A DNA stretch of 64,000 nucleotides, from positions 682,001-746,000 of the forward strand of contig NZ_NWMW01000002.1 in assembly GCF_002351485.1 (NCBI RefSeq). The letters are read 5' to 3'. Below the pieces are notes generated by a model, which made no database searches, was not told the DNA's origin, and saw nothing but the letters and a program-made list of their open reading frames with translations. Positions 8,573 to 17,906 of the stretch are shown here, piece by piece. A program made the translations under genes and the position numbers. Positions within the stretch are counted from its first letter, which is position 1, and each line of letters starts with the position of its first letter. The stretch is from Sphingomonas spermidinifaciens (GTDB taxonomy: Bacteria > Pseudomonadota > Alphaproteobacteria > Sphingomonadales > Sphingomonadaceae).

Positions 8573-10129
8573 ATGATCGAACACCCCGAATCCATCCTCA
8601 TCGTCGATTTCGGCAGCCAGGTGACGCAGCTGATCGCGCGCCGCGTGCGTGAGGCCGGCGTCTATTCCGAGATCGCTCCCTTCACCGCCGCGGCCGACGC
8701 CTTTGAGCGGATGAAGCCGAGGGGCATCATCCTGTCGGGCAGCCCCGCCTCGGTCCTCGACGAGGGGAGCCCGCGCGTGCCGCAGGCGATCTTCGACAGC
8801 GGGCTGCCGGTACTCGGCATCTGCTACGGGCAGCAGGTGATGATGCACCAGCTGGGCGGTAGGGTGCAGGCAGGGGACTCGGGCGAGTTCGGCCGCGCCT
8901 TCATCGAGATCGGCGACCGATGCGCGCTGTTCGACGGCATGTGGGCCGAAGGCGAAAGCCACCAGGTCTGGATGAGCCACGGCGATAAGGTGACGGCGCT
9001 CGCCCCCGGCTTTCGCCCCGTCGCGGCGAGCGCCGGCGCGCCCTTTGCCGTCATCGCCGACGATGCGCGTCGCTACTACGCGATGCAGTTCCATCCGGAG
9101 GTCGTTCATACCCCCGACGGTGCTCGGCTGCTCGCCAATTTCGTCCGCCATGTCTGCGGCTGCTCGGGCGAATGGACGATGGCCGAGTTCCGCGCCGCCA
9201 AGATCGCCGAGATTCGCGAGCAGGTCGGTACGGGCCGCGTCATCTGCGGCCTGTCGGGCGGCGTCGATTCGGCGGTCGCGGCGGTCCTGATCCACGAGGC
9301 GATCGGCGAGCAGCTGACCTGCGTCTTCGTCGATCACGGGCTGATGCGGGCAGGGGAGGCCGACCAAGTCGTCAGCCTGTTCCGCGGCCACTACAACATC
9401 CCGCTCGTCCATGTGAACGCCGAGACGCTGTTCCTCTCGGGCCTTGCCGGCGTCACCGATCCCGAGGCGAAGCGCAAGTTCATCGGGAAGACCTTCATCG
9501 ACGTCTTCGAGGACGAGGCGCGCAAGATCGGCGGGGCCGAGTTCCTGGCGCAGGGCACGCTGTACCCCGATGTGATCGAGAGCGTCAGCTTCACCGGCGG
9601 CCCGAGTGTCACGATCAAGAGCCACCACAATGTCGGGGGCCTGCCCGAGCGGATGAACATGAAGCTCGTCGAGCCCTTGCGCGAGCTCTTCAAGGACGAG
9701 GTGCGCGCGCTCGGCCGCGAGCTCGGCCTGCCGGACATCTTCGTCGGCCGCCATCCATTCCCCGGACCCGGCCTCGCCATCCGTATTCCCGGCGAAGTGA
9801 CCAAGGAACGCTGCGATATCCTGCGCAAGGCCGATGCCATCTATCTGGAGGAAATCCGGAGCGCCTGCCTCTACGACGCCATCTGGCAGGCGTTCGCCGT
9901 GCTGCTGCCCGTCCGCTCGGTCGGCGTGATGGGTGACGGGCGCACCTATGACAGCGTCCTCGCGCTCCGCGCCGTCACCTCGACCGATGGCATGACCGCC
10001 GAGGCGTTCGGCTTTCCCGGCGACTTCCTGCCGCGCGTCGCGACGCGCATCATCAACGAAGTCCGCGGCATCAACCGCGTCACCTACGACTATACGAGCA
10101 AGCCGCCGGGCACGATCGAGTGGGAATGA
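8573..10129 (+). CDS. guaA: GMP synthase (glutamine-hydrolysing)
   Basis: GuaA converts XMP, ATP and glutamine to GMP in purine synthesis. The 518-residue product has an N-terminal class I glutamine amidotransferase domain ([26 protein letters not shown]; nucleophile Cys in [17 protein letters not shown] with the His-Glu pair) and an ATP pyrophosphatase domain with the P-loop [10 protein letters not shown] near residue 225. The C-terminal dimer domain ends with [21 protein letters not shown] 8573 gives [14 protein letters not shown]; the frame extends to a TTG at 8540 without a better start. The last 15 bases of the gene are the left boundary of a genomic island; the reading frame is intact after the insertion. 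Confidence 0.97.
   Translation: MIEHPESILIVDFGSQVTQLIARRVREAGVYSEIAPFTAAADAFERMKPRGIILSGSPASVLDEGSPRVPQAIFDSGLPVLGICYGQQVMMHQLGGRVQAGDSGEFGRAFIEIGDRCALFDGMWAEGESHQVWMSHGDKVTALAPGFRPVAASAGAPFAVIADDARRYYAMQFHPEVVHTPDGARLLANFVRHVCGCSGEWTMAEFRAAKIAEIREQVGTGRVICGLSGGVDSAVAAVLIHEAIGEQLTCVFVDHGLMRAGEADQVVSLFRGHYNIPLVHVNAETLFLSGLAGVTDPEAKRKFIGKTFIDVFEDEARKIGGAEFLAQGTLYPDVIESVSFTGGPSVTIKSHHNVGGLPERMNMKLVEPLRELFKDEVRALGRELGLPDIFVGRHPFPGPGLAIRIPGEVTKERCDILRKADAIYLEEIRSACLYDAIWQAFAVLLPVRSVGVMGDGRTYDSVLALRAVTSTDGMTAEAFGFPGDFLPRVATRIINEVRGINRVTYDYTSKPPGTIEWE
10115..10129 (+). other. attL core, overlapping the guaA stop codon
   Basis: ATCGAGTGGGAATGA, the last codons and stop of guaA, is repeated exactly at 24081-24095. 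It is the expected core of tyrosine-integrase recombination at guaA. Confidence 0.88.
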
Positions 10130-10255
10130 TTCAGGCCCGTCTGGGGCTATCGCGAGCATTCGCTGTGTGCCGCTTAAGGCTCTGAATTAAAAAGATTATC
10201 TCTCGCGGTCTATCGGGGTCAATCGCTGAGCAGCGGTTGGCTGGGACGGTCTACG

Positions 10256-10401
10256 TGACGGTATGCTCCAAACTTGCAGAACGCGGCAAGCGTCGATACC
10301 GTCAGGCCCGTCGGCCCGTGTGACGGTATTTTCTTCGCGTTAAGATGCTGAAATATAGGAAAAATGGTTCCGCTAAGGTGCTGAAAATGGGCTGACGGTA
10401 T
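10256..10401. repeat. Left-end cluster of TGACGGTAT repeats (candidate integrase arm sites)
   Basis: The 9-mer TGACGGTAT occurs at 10256-10264, 10321-10329 and 10393-10401, and inverted (ATACCGTCA) at 10296-10304, all in the 293 bases between attL and the integrase start. The 10321 copy continues TTTCTT exactly like the copy at 23849 at the other end. Clustering at both ends is what arm-type sites of a tyrosine integrase look like. No gene is seen in this gap. Confidence 0.65.
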
Positions 10402-10422
10402 TCCCGACTTGGAGGAGCCCGC

Positions 10423-11679
10423 ATGCTCACCGATGTAGCGCTTAAGAACCTGAAACCACGCGATAAAGCGTACAAAGTCACGGACCGCGACGGGCTCTAC
10501 GTTCACGTTTCGACGTCAGGGACGCTGACGTTCCGATTGGACTATCGCTTGAACGGGCGGCGGGAGACTCTGACGCTCGGAAAGTACGGCCCGACCGGGA
10601 TCTCGCTTGCGCGGGCCCGTGAGAAGACGATCGACGCCAAGAGGGCGGTCGCCGAAGGTCGATCGCCGGCCCAGGAGAAGCAGCGGGAAAAGCGCCGCCT
10701 CAAGGAAGCGAAGAGCTTCGGTGAGTTCGGCGAGAGCTGGCTAATGAAGGCGCCCATGGCCGACAGTACGCGAGCCATGCGGCGATCGATTTTCGAGCGT
10801 GAGCTGCTCCCTGTCTGGAAAAACCGGCTTCTCCACGAGATCACGCCGGATGATCTTCGCGCTCACTGCGGCAAGATCGTCGATCGTGGTGCTCCCGCCA
10901 CCGCGATCCACGTCCGCGACATCCTCAAGCAGATCTACGGATTTGCGATTCTGCACGGCGAGAAGGTCGCCAATCCGGCTGACGATGTCGGACCCGCTTC
11001 GATCGCGACCTTTGTGCCGAAGGACCGCTCGCTATCACCGACCGAAATTCGCGTGATGTTAAAGCAGCTCGAGCATGTCGCCACGCTGCCCACGATCCGG
11101 CTCGGTATGCAACTCTTCCTGCTGACGATGGTCCGCAAGAGCGAACTGCAGGACGCGACCTGGGACGAGGTCGACTTCGAGAACGCGGTCTGGACGATCC
11201 CGAAAGAGCGGATGAAGCGCTCGAAGACGCACAACGTCTATCTGTCTCGGCAGTGCCTCGACATCATGATCGCGCTGAAGACCTGCGCCGGGAACTCACG
11301 CTACCTGCTGCCTTCGCGGTATGATGCGGACGCGCCCATGTCGCGCGCCACTTTCGATCGCATCACCTATGCGGTCGTGGAGCGCGCCCAGAAGGAGGGA
11401 CTGCCGCTCGAGCCCTTCACCGTTCATGACTTGCGCCGGACCGGGTCTACGCTTCTGAACGAGCTTGGGTTCAACAGCGACTGGATCGAGAAGTGTTTGG
11501 CCCATGAAGACGGCCGCTCGTCACGCGGCGTCTACAACAAGGCTGAATATGAGCATCAGCGCCGGCACATGATGCGGGAATGGTCCGACATCGTGGACGC
11601 TTGGGTTGCTGGACAGAAGCGGGTGCCGGTGCTGGTCCCGCCGGCGATGGCTATGCTCGCGCCTGATCCGGCGCTCTAA
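10423..11679 (+). CDS. P4-type tyrosine integrase (DUF4102/Arm-DNA-binding plus phage integrase domain)
   Basis: This enzyme would integrate and excise the island at guaA. The 418-residue protein starts with the arm-DNA-binding domain of P4-like integrases (MLTDVALKNLKPRDKAYKVTDRDGLYVHVS, LGKYGPTGISLARAREKTIDAKRAVAEGRSP). A central SAM-like core-binding domain covers about residues 100-190. The catalytic domain shows the first Arg in MVRKSELQDATWDEVD, the HxxR box HDLRRTGSTLL, and a late tyrosine in SRGVYNKAEYEHQRR. A GGAGG ribosome-binding site (10410-10414) lies before ATG 10423. The gene points inward from attL, the usual arrangement. The frame is intact, so the island may still be mobile. 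Confidence 0.95.
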   Translation: MLTDVALKNLKPRDKAYKVTDRDGLYVHVSTSGTLTFRLDYRLNGRRETLTLGKYGPTGISLARAREKTIDAKRAVAEGRSPAQEKQREKRRLKEAKSFGEFGESWLMKAPMADSTRAMRRSIFERELLPVWKNRLLHEITPDDLRAHCGKIVDRGAPATAIHVRDILKQIYGFAILHGEKVANPADDVGPASIATFVPKDRSLSPTEIRVMLKQLEHVATLPTIRLGMQLFLLTMVRKSELQDATWDEVDFENAVWTIPKERMKRSKTHNVYLSRQCLDIMIALKTCAGNSRYLLPSRYDADAPMSRATFDRITYAVVERAQKEGLPLEPFTVHDLRRTGSTLLNELGFNSDWIEKCLAHEDGRSSRGVYNKAEYEHQRRHMMREWSDIVDAWVAGQKRVPVLVPPAMAMLAPDPAL

Positions 11680-11941
11680 CGGGGCGAGCCTTGCGCTGGC
11701 GCACGTTTGGGTGCGGCGCCCGGTCAACAGATGATCGCCGCGCCTTGCTCAACCGTTCGGCCAGCCACGCTTCGACCTCGGCGAGGTCCCAGACGACACA
11801 GCGCGGCGTCAGCGCAAAGCGGCGGGGAAACTCTCCTCGCTGCTCCATTTCATAGATCGTGGTGTCCGCCAGCGGCACAATCTGTCGAAGCTCATGCTTC
11901 CGGATCATCCGCTTCTTCAATGCATCAGGGCGTGTCGACAT
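11651..11941 (-). CDS. AlpA-family helix-turn-helix regulator
   Basis: The 96-residue product starts at ATG 11941 (MSTRPDALKKRMIRKHELRQIVPLADTTIYEMEQRGEFPRRFALTPRCVVWDLAEVEAWL), a clear AlpA/MerR-like excisionase pattern: IRKHELR, then the TTIYEMEQRGEFP recognition helix, then WDLAEVEAWL. AlpA proteins regulate integrase genes of P4-type elements. An upstream frame extension to 12046 has no better start. The 3' end overlaps the integrase 3' end by 29 bases tail-to-tail. The C-terminal extension is basic and unique-looking. Confidence 0.88.
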   Translation of the reverse strand: MSTRPDALKKRMIRKHELRQIVPLADTTIYEMEQRGEFPRRFALTPRCVVWDLAEVEAWLAERLSKARRSSVDRAPHPNVRQRKARPVRAPDQARA

Positions 11942-12077
11942 GCTCTGCCTCCCGCGATGTGACGTGCGGTGTCGATTGCAGCCGATAGACGCAACATGAA
12001 AGAGCCTACGGCGCAGCGTAGGGTTCGCGGCGGCCATGGCGTACAAATCGGCGGGTTCTCACAACAGCGGCCGACGC

Positions 12078-12458
12078 CTACTCAGGCGATAGCGGCAGTC
12101 CATCGATCGCGGCTACGGCATCGACAAGCTGACGCCGCAGGCTGGCCAGCCCCACCGCCACGACCAGATCCTGGCGATCGGCCAATCCTAGGACCGTTCG
12201 GAGCACCAGATCGGAATGGCGCATCAGGATCACCAGGTTCTCGCCGCTGGGTGCGTTCTTGGCTTCGAACCAGTTTCGCACCGCGCGCTCATTCGATGAG
12301 GTGAGCTGGGCCACCGTCTTGAGCGAAGCGGGTGTGCCGCCGAATTCGGCCTTCAGCGCCAAGGAGATCTCGCGCGCGAAGGACTGGGCGCCGCCATCGA
12401 TCGGAAAGGGCTTTCCAGGTTTCGACTGAAGATTTCGGTCTTTCTCGGAGAACGACAT
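12078..12458 (-). CDS. Small DNA-binding-like protein of integrative elements, unknown function
   Basis: ATG 12458 gives a 126-residue product (MSFSEKDRNLQSKPGKPFPI...). The middle, FAREISLALKAEFGGTPASLKTVAQLTSSNERAVRNWFEAKNAPSGENLVILMRHSD, reads like a helix-turn-helix (VAQLTSSNERAVRNWF) followed by a second helical part. I recall this pattern as common in sphingomonad and rhizobial mobile elements, without an assigned function. An AGGAGG sits one base before the ATG, unusually close; an upstream start at 12605 would overlap the recombinase remnant on the other strand. The reading is a regulator by fold pattern only. Confidence 0.72.
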   Translation of the reverse strand: MSFSEKDRNLQSKPGKPFPIDGGAQSFAREISLALKAEFGGTPASLKTVAQLTSSNERAVRNWFEAKNAPSGENLVILMRHSDLVLRTVLGLADRQDLVVAVGLASLRRQLVDAVAAIDGLPLSPE

Positions 12459-12513
12459 TCCTCCTGACTCCCAATAGAATTGGTGGGAGGTCGAACCTGT
12501 CCTTCTTGGGCCA

Positions 12514-12745
12514 GTGAGAGCAGCCGGTGTGATCGAAGCATCAGAGGCAATCCGCGCTGAAGAAACGTCCCGCGCACCTGTGAGGGCAGCCCAGTACGTG
12601 CGCATGTCGACCGAGCATCAGAAGTACTCCACCGAAAACCAGGCAGAAGTCATAGCGCAGTACGCCGCTCGGCGGGGCTTCGAGATCGTGAAGACCTAGG
12701 AAGACTCGGGCAAGAGCGGTCTGCGCCTGGACGGCCGCTTGTGGC
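12514..12745 (+). pseudogene. Serine recombinase (resolvase/invertase family), N-terminal remnant
   Basis: The frame encodes VRAAQYVRMSTEHQKYSTEN followed by QAEVIAQYAARRGFEIVKT, the start of a large serine recombinase with its catalytic serine in RMSTEHQ. A TAG at 12697-12699 replaces the residue (normally Tyr) before EDSGKSGLRLDGR, and after about 12740 the family sequence stops and joins the tail of pglX. About 60 residues precede the stop codon and 15 recognisable residues follow; the rest of the gene is gone. It is a broken gene left by a deletion. Confidence 0.85.
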
Positions 12746-12751
12746 TTCACT

Positions 12752-13054
12752 GTGAGCGTGGTGCTCAACGACTACCTGCGCGAGTTCCGCAACAAGTTGG
12801 AGGGTTATCGGCGCGCGCAGGAGGCGCTGAGCATCAGCGGTGACGCTTCGCCCGCGCAGAAGACGAAGGCCCTGAAAGAGATCGAGGCGACGGGTAGGCA
12901 GATCGAGGAACTTGATGCGTGGGAGCGCGACGTCCTGTTCCCTCTGGCCACGCAGAAGATCGAAATCGACCTCGATGATGGTGTGAAGGCCAACTATCCC
13001 AAGTTCGGTGCAGCCCTGAAGCCCATCAAGGGCCTGAATGACGGCGACGACTGA
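12752..13054 (+). pseudogene. pglX: C-terminal remnant of BREX adenine methyltransferase PglX
   Basis: The open frame of about 100 codons (VVLNDYLREFRNKLEGYRRAQ ... DAWERDVLFPLATQKIEIDLDDGVKANYPKFGAALKPI) matches the extreme C-terminus of type 1 BREX PglX, where DLDDGVKxNYxKFG is a hallmark. The methyltransferase domain with its NPPY motif, about 1,000 residues, is missing. It is fused directly downstream of a recombinase fragment and ends two bases before the ATG of pglZ, the normal pglX-pglZ spacing. It can have no methyltransferase activity. Confidence 0.8.
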
Positions 13055-13056
13055 CC

Positions 13057-15557
13057 ATGCTGGACCGCATCGCCAAGGGTCTGGAAGGCCACTTCGACAA
13101 GCACCGCATGGTCTTTTGGTACGACCCCGCACGCGAATTCCGCGCCGCATTCGATGGGCTAACGCTGAGCAGCGTGACGAAGGTCGAGGTGGTCAACACC
13201 GAGTTCGCTGTGAAGCACCGAATCCTTCGGGAATTCCCGAAGGATCAATTCCTGCTCTATTGGGAGGGGCCGCGACCAGCAGATATCGACAATTGGCTGC
13301 TCGACGTCGAGTTGGCAAACGCGGTGTTCAAGACCGACCAGGTGGCGATCTGGCTAAGCGATCTCGGCCTACCGATCGGCTTTGAGGATCTGGTGCGCGA
13401 GCACCACGAGTTCTTCCGTTCCAGCCGCCGAATGGAAAAACTGAAGACGGTGATCCGCGGGGATGACACCAAACCCGCCCTGCGTTTGAAGATGCTGGCC
13501 ATCTGCACGGGCGCAGATGGTGGCTTCGACACCGTCGTTGAAGCGCTGCTGATGGAACTCGCCGAAGGACGCGACGACAGCCTCCGCGTGATCGGCCGCA
13601 TCGGACTAGACCCCTTCCTCTGGGACCAGATGGCGCGGGTCTTCGGTTATCGCGCCGAGCGTCCCAGCATCGGCGACTTCGCGATCACCCTATTCAAGTC
13701 CTGTTACCAGAGCGCCGTCGGCGGGGAGCCGATCCTGACGTCCGACGCCCTAGTGTTTTTCCGACGGTGGAAAAACAACCGGAATGCCGGGGAGGCCTTT
13801 GCCAAGCTGGCGGCTGACTATGCCGAGGCCTTGGGCATCGCCGAGGATCTGGCCAACGCGATTTCCGCACATTGATCGAGATCGACTATTTCGAAGAGGT
13901 CGACCGAGCGATCATCCGCGCGCTGGTCCATGAGGTCAGCGCTCAGACTGTCGCTCAGGCTGACGTGCTGAGCTGGGTTCGTCAGCGGCGGCAAAGCCAC
14001 TGGTACGGCGCCTATCGCGACCTCTATGAGGCGATCGGTTTCGCCGCCGAATTCCAGCAGGCGATGGCTCAGGTAGCGCTTGGCATGACCAGCCTGGCTG
14101 AGGGCGTGCAGCGCTATGCGAAGAGCTGGTTCAGGATCGATCAGCTCTACCGGAAATTCATCTGGCACATGCAAAAGTCCGGGCAAGCGACCTTGATGCG
14201 CGAGCTATCGGAGCAGGTCGAGAACCATTACGTGAACGGCTATCTGCTGCGCCTCAACGAGGCGTGGCAGGCCCATGTGGACGGGGCCGAATCTTGGTCG
14301 GCCGCGCCCATCTCGGGGCAGCGGGGCTTCTATCGCGAGCATGTCGGCGAGTTCCGGCGTCGTGATCAGAAGATTTGCGTCATCATCTCCGACGCACTCC
14401 GCTACGAAATTGCCGAGGAGCTCCTCGGGCGAATTCGGAGCCTTGATCGCTACGAGGCGGCTATCGAGCCAGTGTTTGGCAGCCTTCCGAGCTACACTCA
14501 GCTCGGCATGGCTTCGCTCCTGCCCAACGGCAACCTGCAGATCGCCGATAACGACACCGCCACCGTCCTGGTGGACGGCCAGAGCTCACAGGGGCTGGAG
14601 AACCGCAAGAAGATCCTGGCAAAAGGTCGCTCAGGCGACAGGACCACGGCGTTGAAAGCCGAGGAGTTGATGGGCCTGGACAAGGATCAGGCGCGAGCAC
14701 TCGTCCGGGACCACGACGTCATCTATGTCTATCACAACCTGATCGACGCGATCGGCGACAAGCAGGTTTCGGAGGAGCGGGTTTTCGAGGCCGCGGAGGA
14801 TACGATCGAAGAGATCGTGCGGCTGGTGAAAAAGCTTAACGGCGCCAATGCCGCCAACATGATCGTCACCGCAGACCACGGCTTTATCTACCAGCACCGG
14901 CCGATCGAGGAGAGCGACTTCTCGTCCGCCCAAGTAGAGGGCGACACGATCCTGTACCGGGATCGGCGGTTCATCCTCGGGCATGGCTTGAAGGCCAATC
15001 ATGGCCTGCGGCGCTTCACGCCTGCGCAGGCCAATCTTCAGGGCTCGGTGGAGGTGCTGATCCCGAAATCGATCAACCGGTTGCGCAGGCAGGGCTCGGG
15101 GAGCCGGTTCGTTCATGGCGGGGCGACGCTGCAGGAGGTCGTCGTCCCCGTGGTCAAAATCAACAAGAAGCGTCAGAGCGACACTTCGGCGGTCGAGGTC
15201 GAAATCATCGGCAGCTCGAACCAGATGATCACCTCGAGCCAGATCTCGGTGCGCTTCTATCAGGCGACCGCGGTGACCGAGAAAACCCAGTCGCGCCAGC
15301 TGCGGGCCGGCATCTACGCCCAGTCGGGCGAGCTGATTTCCGATTGCCATGAGCTGGTCTTCGACTTCCGCTCCGACAATCCCCGTGAGCGCGAAATCCC
15401 GGTCCGATTCCTGCTTTCGCGTCAGGCCGACGCGTTCAATGATCAGGAGGTGATCCTGAAACTCGAAGAGCGACATGGCGAGACGTCCCACTTCCGGGAG
15501 TACCGCACAGCTCGCTATCGGCTGAAGCGCAGCTTCTCGAACGATTTTGACTTCTGA
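13057..15557 (+). pseudogene. pglZ: BREX-1 phosphatase-like protein PglZ, split by a frameshift
   Basis: PglZ belongs to the alkaline-phosphatase superfamily and is a core component of BREX phage defence. Frame 1 (13057-13875, 272 codons) carries the N-terminal domain (HFDKHRMVFWYDPAREFR...). Frame 2 (13872-15557, 561 codons) carries the rest, with the metal-binding VIISDALRYEIAEEL near 14383 and VTADHGFIYQHR near 14867. Together they give about 833 residues, the usual size of the whole protein. The two frames overlap in TTGA at 13872-13875, so a small indel separates them. A coupled restart at TTG is formally possible, but decay is more likely as both neighbours are broken too. Confidence 0.88.
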
Positions 15558-15568
15558 AGGGGGGAGCG

Positions 15569-17633
15569 ATGACTGCGTTGGACGACAAAATCAACGAACG
15601 CTTCCCCGGCCTTGTGGTGCGCAAGGACCTGGTCAAGGCCGTGAAGGGCAACGCCATCGTCCCTTCCTATGTGCTGGAATTCCTGCTGGGCCAATACTGC
15701 GCCACCAACGACGAAGCCTCGATTCAGTCAGGGATCGAGACCGTCAAGGAAATCCTGCGCAAGCACTATGTCCATCGCAATGAGGCGGGCCTGATCCGGT
15801 CGAACATCCGGGAAAAGGGCCGATGGAAGGTGATCGACAAGATCAGCGTCGATCTGAACACCGACAGGGACGTGTACGAGGCCACCTTCTCCAACCTCGG
15901 CATCAAGAAGGTGATCATCGATTCCGGGACGGTGAAGACCCATCCCAAGCTGCTCGTCAGCGGCGTCTGGTGCATCGCCGATGTCGAGTCCGAGCACAGC
16001 GAGGACAAGAACGTCGCGCCTTGGGTCCTCGGCAGCATCAAGCCGATCCAGCTCTCCAAGTTTGATTACGACGCTTATCTCCAGGCGCGGGCCGGGTTCA
16101 CGACGGACGAGTGGATCGACCTGCTATTCCAGACGGTGGGATTTGACCCCGAGATGTTCGGGCGCCGGAGCAAGCTCTTGCAGCTGATGCGCCTCGTTCC
16201 CTTCGTTGAGCGCAATTACAACCTCATCGAACTTGGTCTAAGGGGACGGGCAAGTCGCACATCTTCTCCGAGTTCTCTCCGCACGGGATCCTTATTTCCG
16301 GCGGCGAGGTGACGGCGCCCAAGCTGTTCGTCAACAACAGCTCGGGCAAGATTGGCCTGGTCGGTTACTGGGATGTCGTCGCCTTCGACGAATTCGCGGG
16401 CCGGCAAAAGCGCGTCGACAAGGCGCTTGTCGATATCATGAAAAACTACATGGCCAATAAGAGCTTTTCCCGGGGCGTTGAGGCGCTCGGAGCCGAGGCG
16501 TCCATGGTCTTTGTTGGGAACACCAAGCACACCGTTCCCTACATGCTGAAGCATAGCGACCTGTTCGATGAGTTGCCGGAGAAGTACTACGACTCGGCCT
16601 TCATAGATCGCCTTCACAGCTATGTGCCGGGCTGGGAGATCGATGTCATCCGCGGCGAAATGTTTGCGACCGGCTACGGTTTCGTTGTCGATTACCTAGC
16701 CGAGATCCTCCGGCACATGCGCAACGACGACTATTCCAACCGCTACCGAGACCTGTTCAGCCTTTCGCCCGATATCTCAACGCGCGATCGCGATGGCGTG
16801 AACAAGACCTTCTCGGGCATGATGAAGCTGCTGTTCCCAGCGGACGACGCAAGCGATGCGGAGGTGGAAGAGATCCTGCACCTCGCGATGGAGGGCCGGA
16901 AGCGGGTCAAGGACCAGCTTCTGCGGATAGACAGCACCTACCCCGAGACCGACTTCTCGTTCACCGCGTGCGACGGCCGTAGAGTCAGCGTCACGACGCT
17001 GGAGGAGACGGAATACCCCGACCACTATCACAAGCGCGCCCCGGGGCATGAGGAGCCGACTGCGTCAGAAGGGGGGGCTCCACCACTTCCGCGTCAGCGA
17101 CCTCGACCACGTCGGTCACGCTTGGCGGCAAGGCTGAGCCCGCAGCCCCGCGCGAGGGACACAGGGTGTTCAACGAGAACCAAAAGGGGGTGACATTCGC
17201 CGACCTTTTCTGGCCCTGGATCGCGGGCGCAAAGAGGATCGTCATCACCGATCCCTACATCCGGATGTTCCATCAGATCAGGAACGTGATGGAGTTCGTT
17301 GAAATGATCGCGCTGCACAAAGCGCCTGAGGACGAGGTCGCGGTTCACCTCGTAACCTGCCTGGACGAGAACTATCCCGAAAAGCAGCGGTCCAATCTGG
17401 TGGCCGTGGAGGCCGCCGGCGCGGCCGCTGGCATAACCTTCTCCTGGGAGTTCGACGGGACCAACACCATTCACGCGCGGCACATCAACAGCGACACGGG
17501 CTGGAAGATCAGTCTCGATCGAGGCCTCGACATCTTCCAAAAGTTCGAGATGAACGATGCCTTTAGCCTGCCAAACCGCCTTCAGGCATACCGGCAGGTC
17601 AAGGGTTTCGAAGTGACTTACCTGAGGCATTAA
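15569..17633 (+). pseudogene. brxL: BREX-1 Lon-like protein BrxL, broken by two frameshifts
   Basis: BrxL is the AAA+ Lon-like component of type 1 BREX. Three frames give one protein of about 688 residues, the usual length. Part 1 (15569 to about 16238) runs from MTALDDKINERFPGLVVRKDL to ERNYNLIELG. Part 2 (about 16239-17070) begins KGTGKSHIFSEFSPHGILISGGE and contains VGYWDVVAFDEFAG (Walker B) and VFVGNTKHTVPYML. Part 3 (about 17078-17633) has FNENQKGVTFADLFWPW and HIRQ/HARHI-type C-terminal motifs ending VTYLRH. The first break sits inside the Walker A motif (one base missing near 16238); the second is at a run of seven G (17071-17077). A strong GGGGGGAG ribosome-binding site precedes ATG 15569. 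Confidence 0.88.
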
Positions 17634-17906
17634 CTCAGGCCGCTCTGTGGTAAGGTGTGCGAAACCTGCGCGACGGCCTAAGTGGTAGTCGGCGAGGCCC
17701 CCTGTAAGCGGGACGCCGCCAGTATTATCGTTCAGCTAGTCGATAACTGTCACAGAGCTGCAAGGATCGCGTTCTACTGTGCCGTGTAAAAGCGCGGCGG
17801 GTTGACCACGATGGTCGGAGCGGGATGACATGGGGGCTGGCGTAAAACCCAGCCGCCGCCTTGGCTTGGATCTGGCCTCGGTTCGCTTGGCGATAGCGAT
17901 CGCTGA
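17634..17906. other. Non-coding spacer between brxL remnant and SMC-like remnant
   Basis: No reading frame with protein-like composition is visible here on either strand. The spacer ends at the stop codon (17904-17906) that bounds the SMC-like frame. A deletion that removed the 5' end of the SMC-like gene probably ends in or near it. Confidence 0.5.

Noticed and set aside
13872..15557. Second half of pglZ as an independent functional gene
   Set aside because: TTG start without a ribosome-binding site and combined length equal to one normal PglZ; treated as one broken gene.
17166..17633. Separate 155-aa gene after brxL
   Set aside because: Its sequence is the conserved C-terminal domain of BrxL and reconnects in frame after one base at the G7 run.
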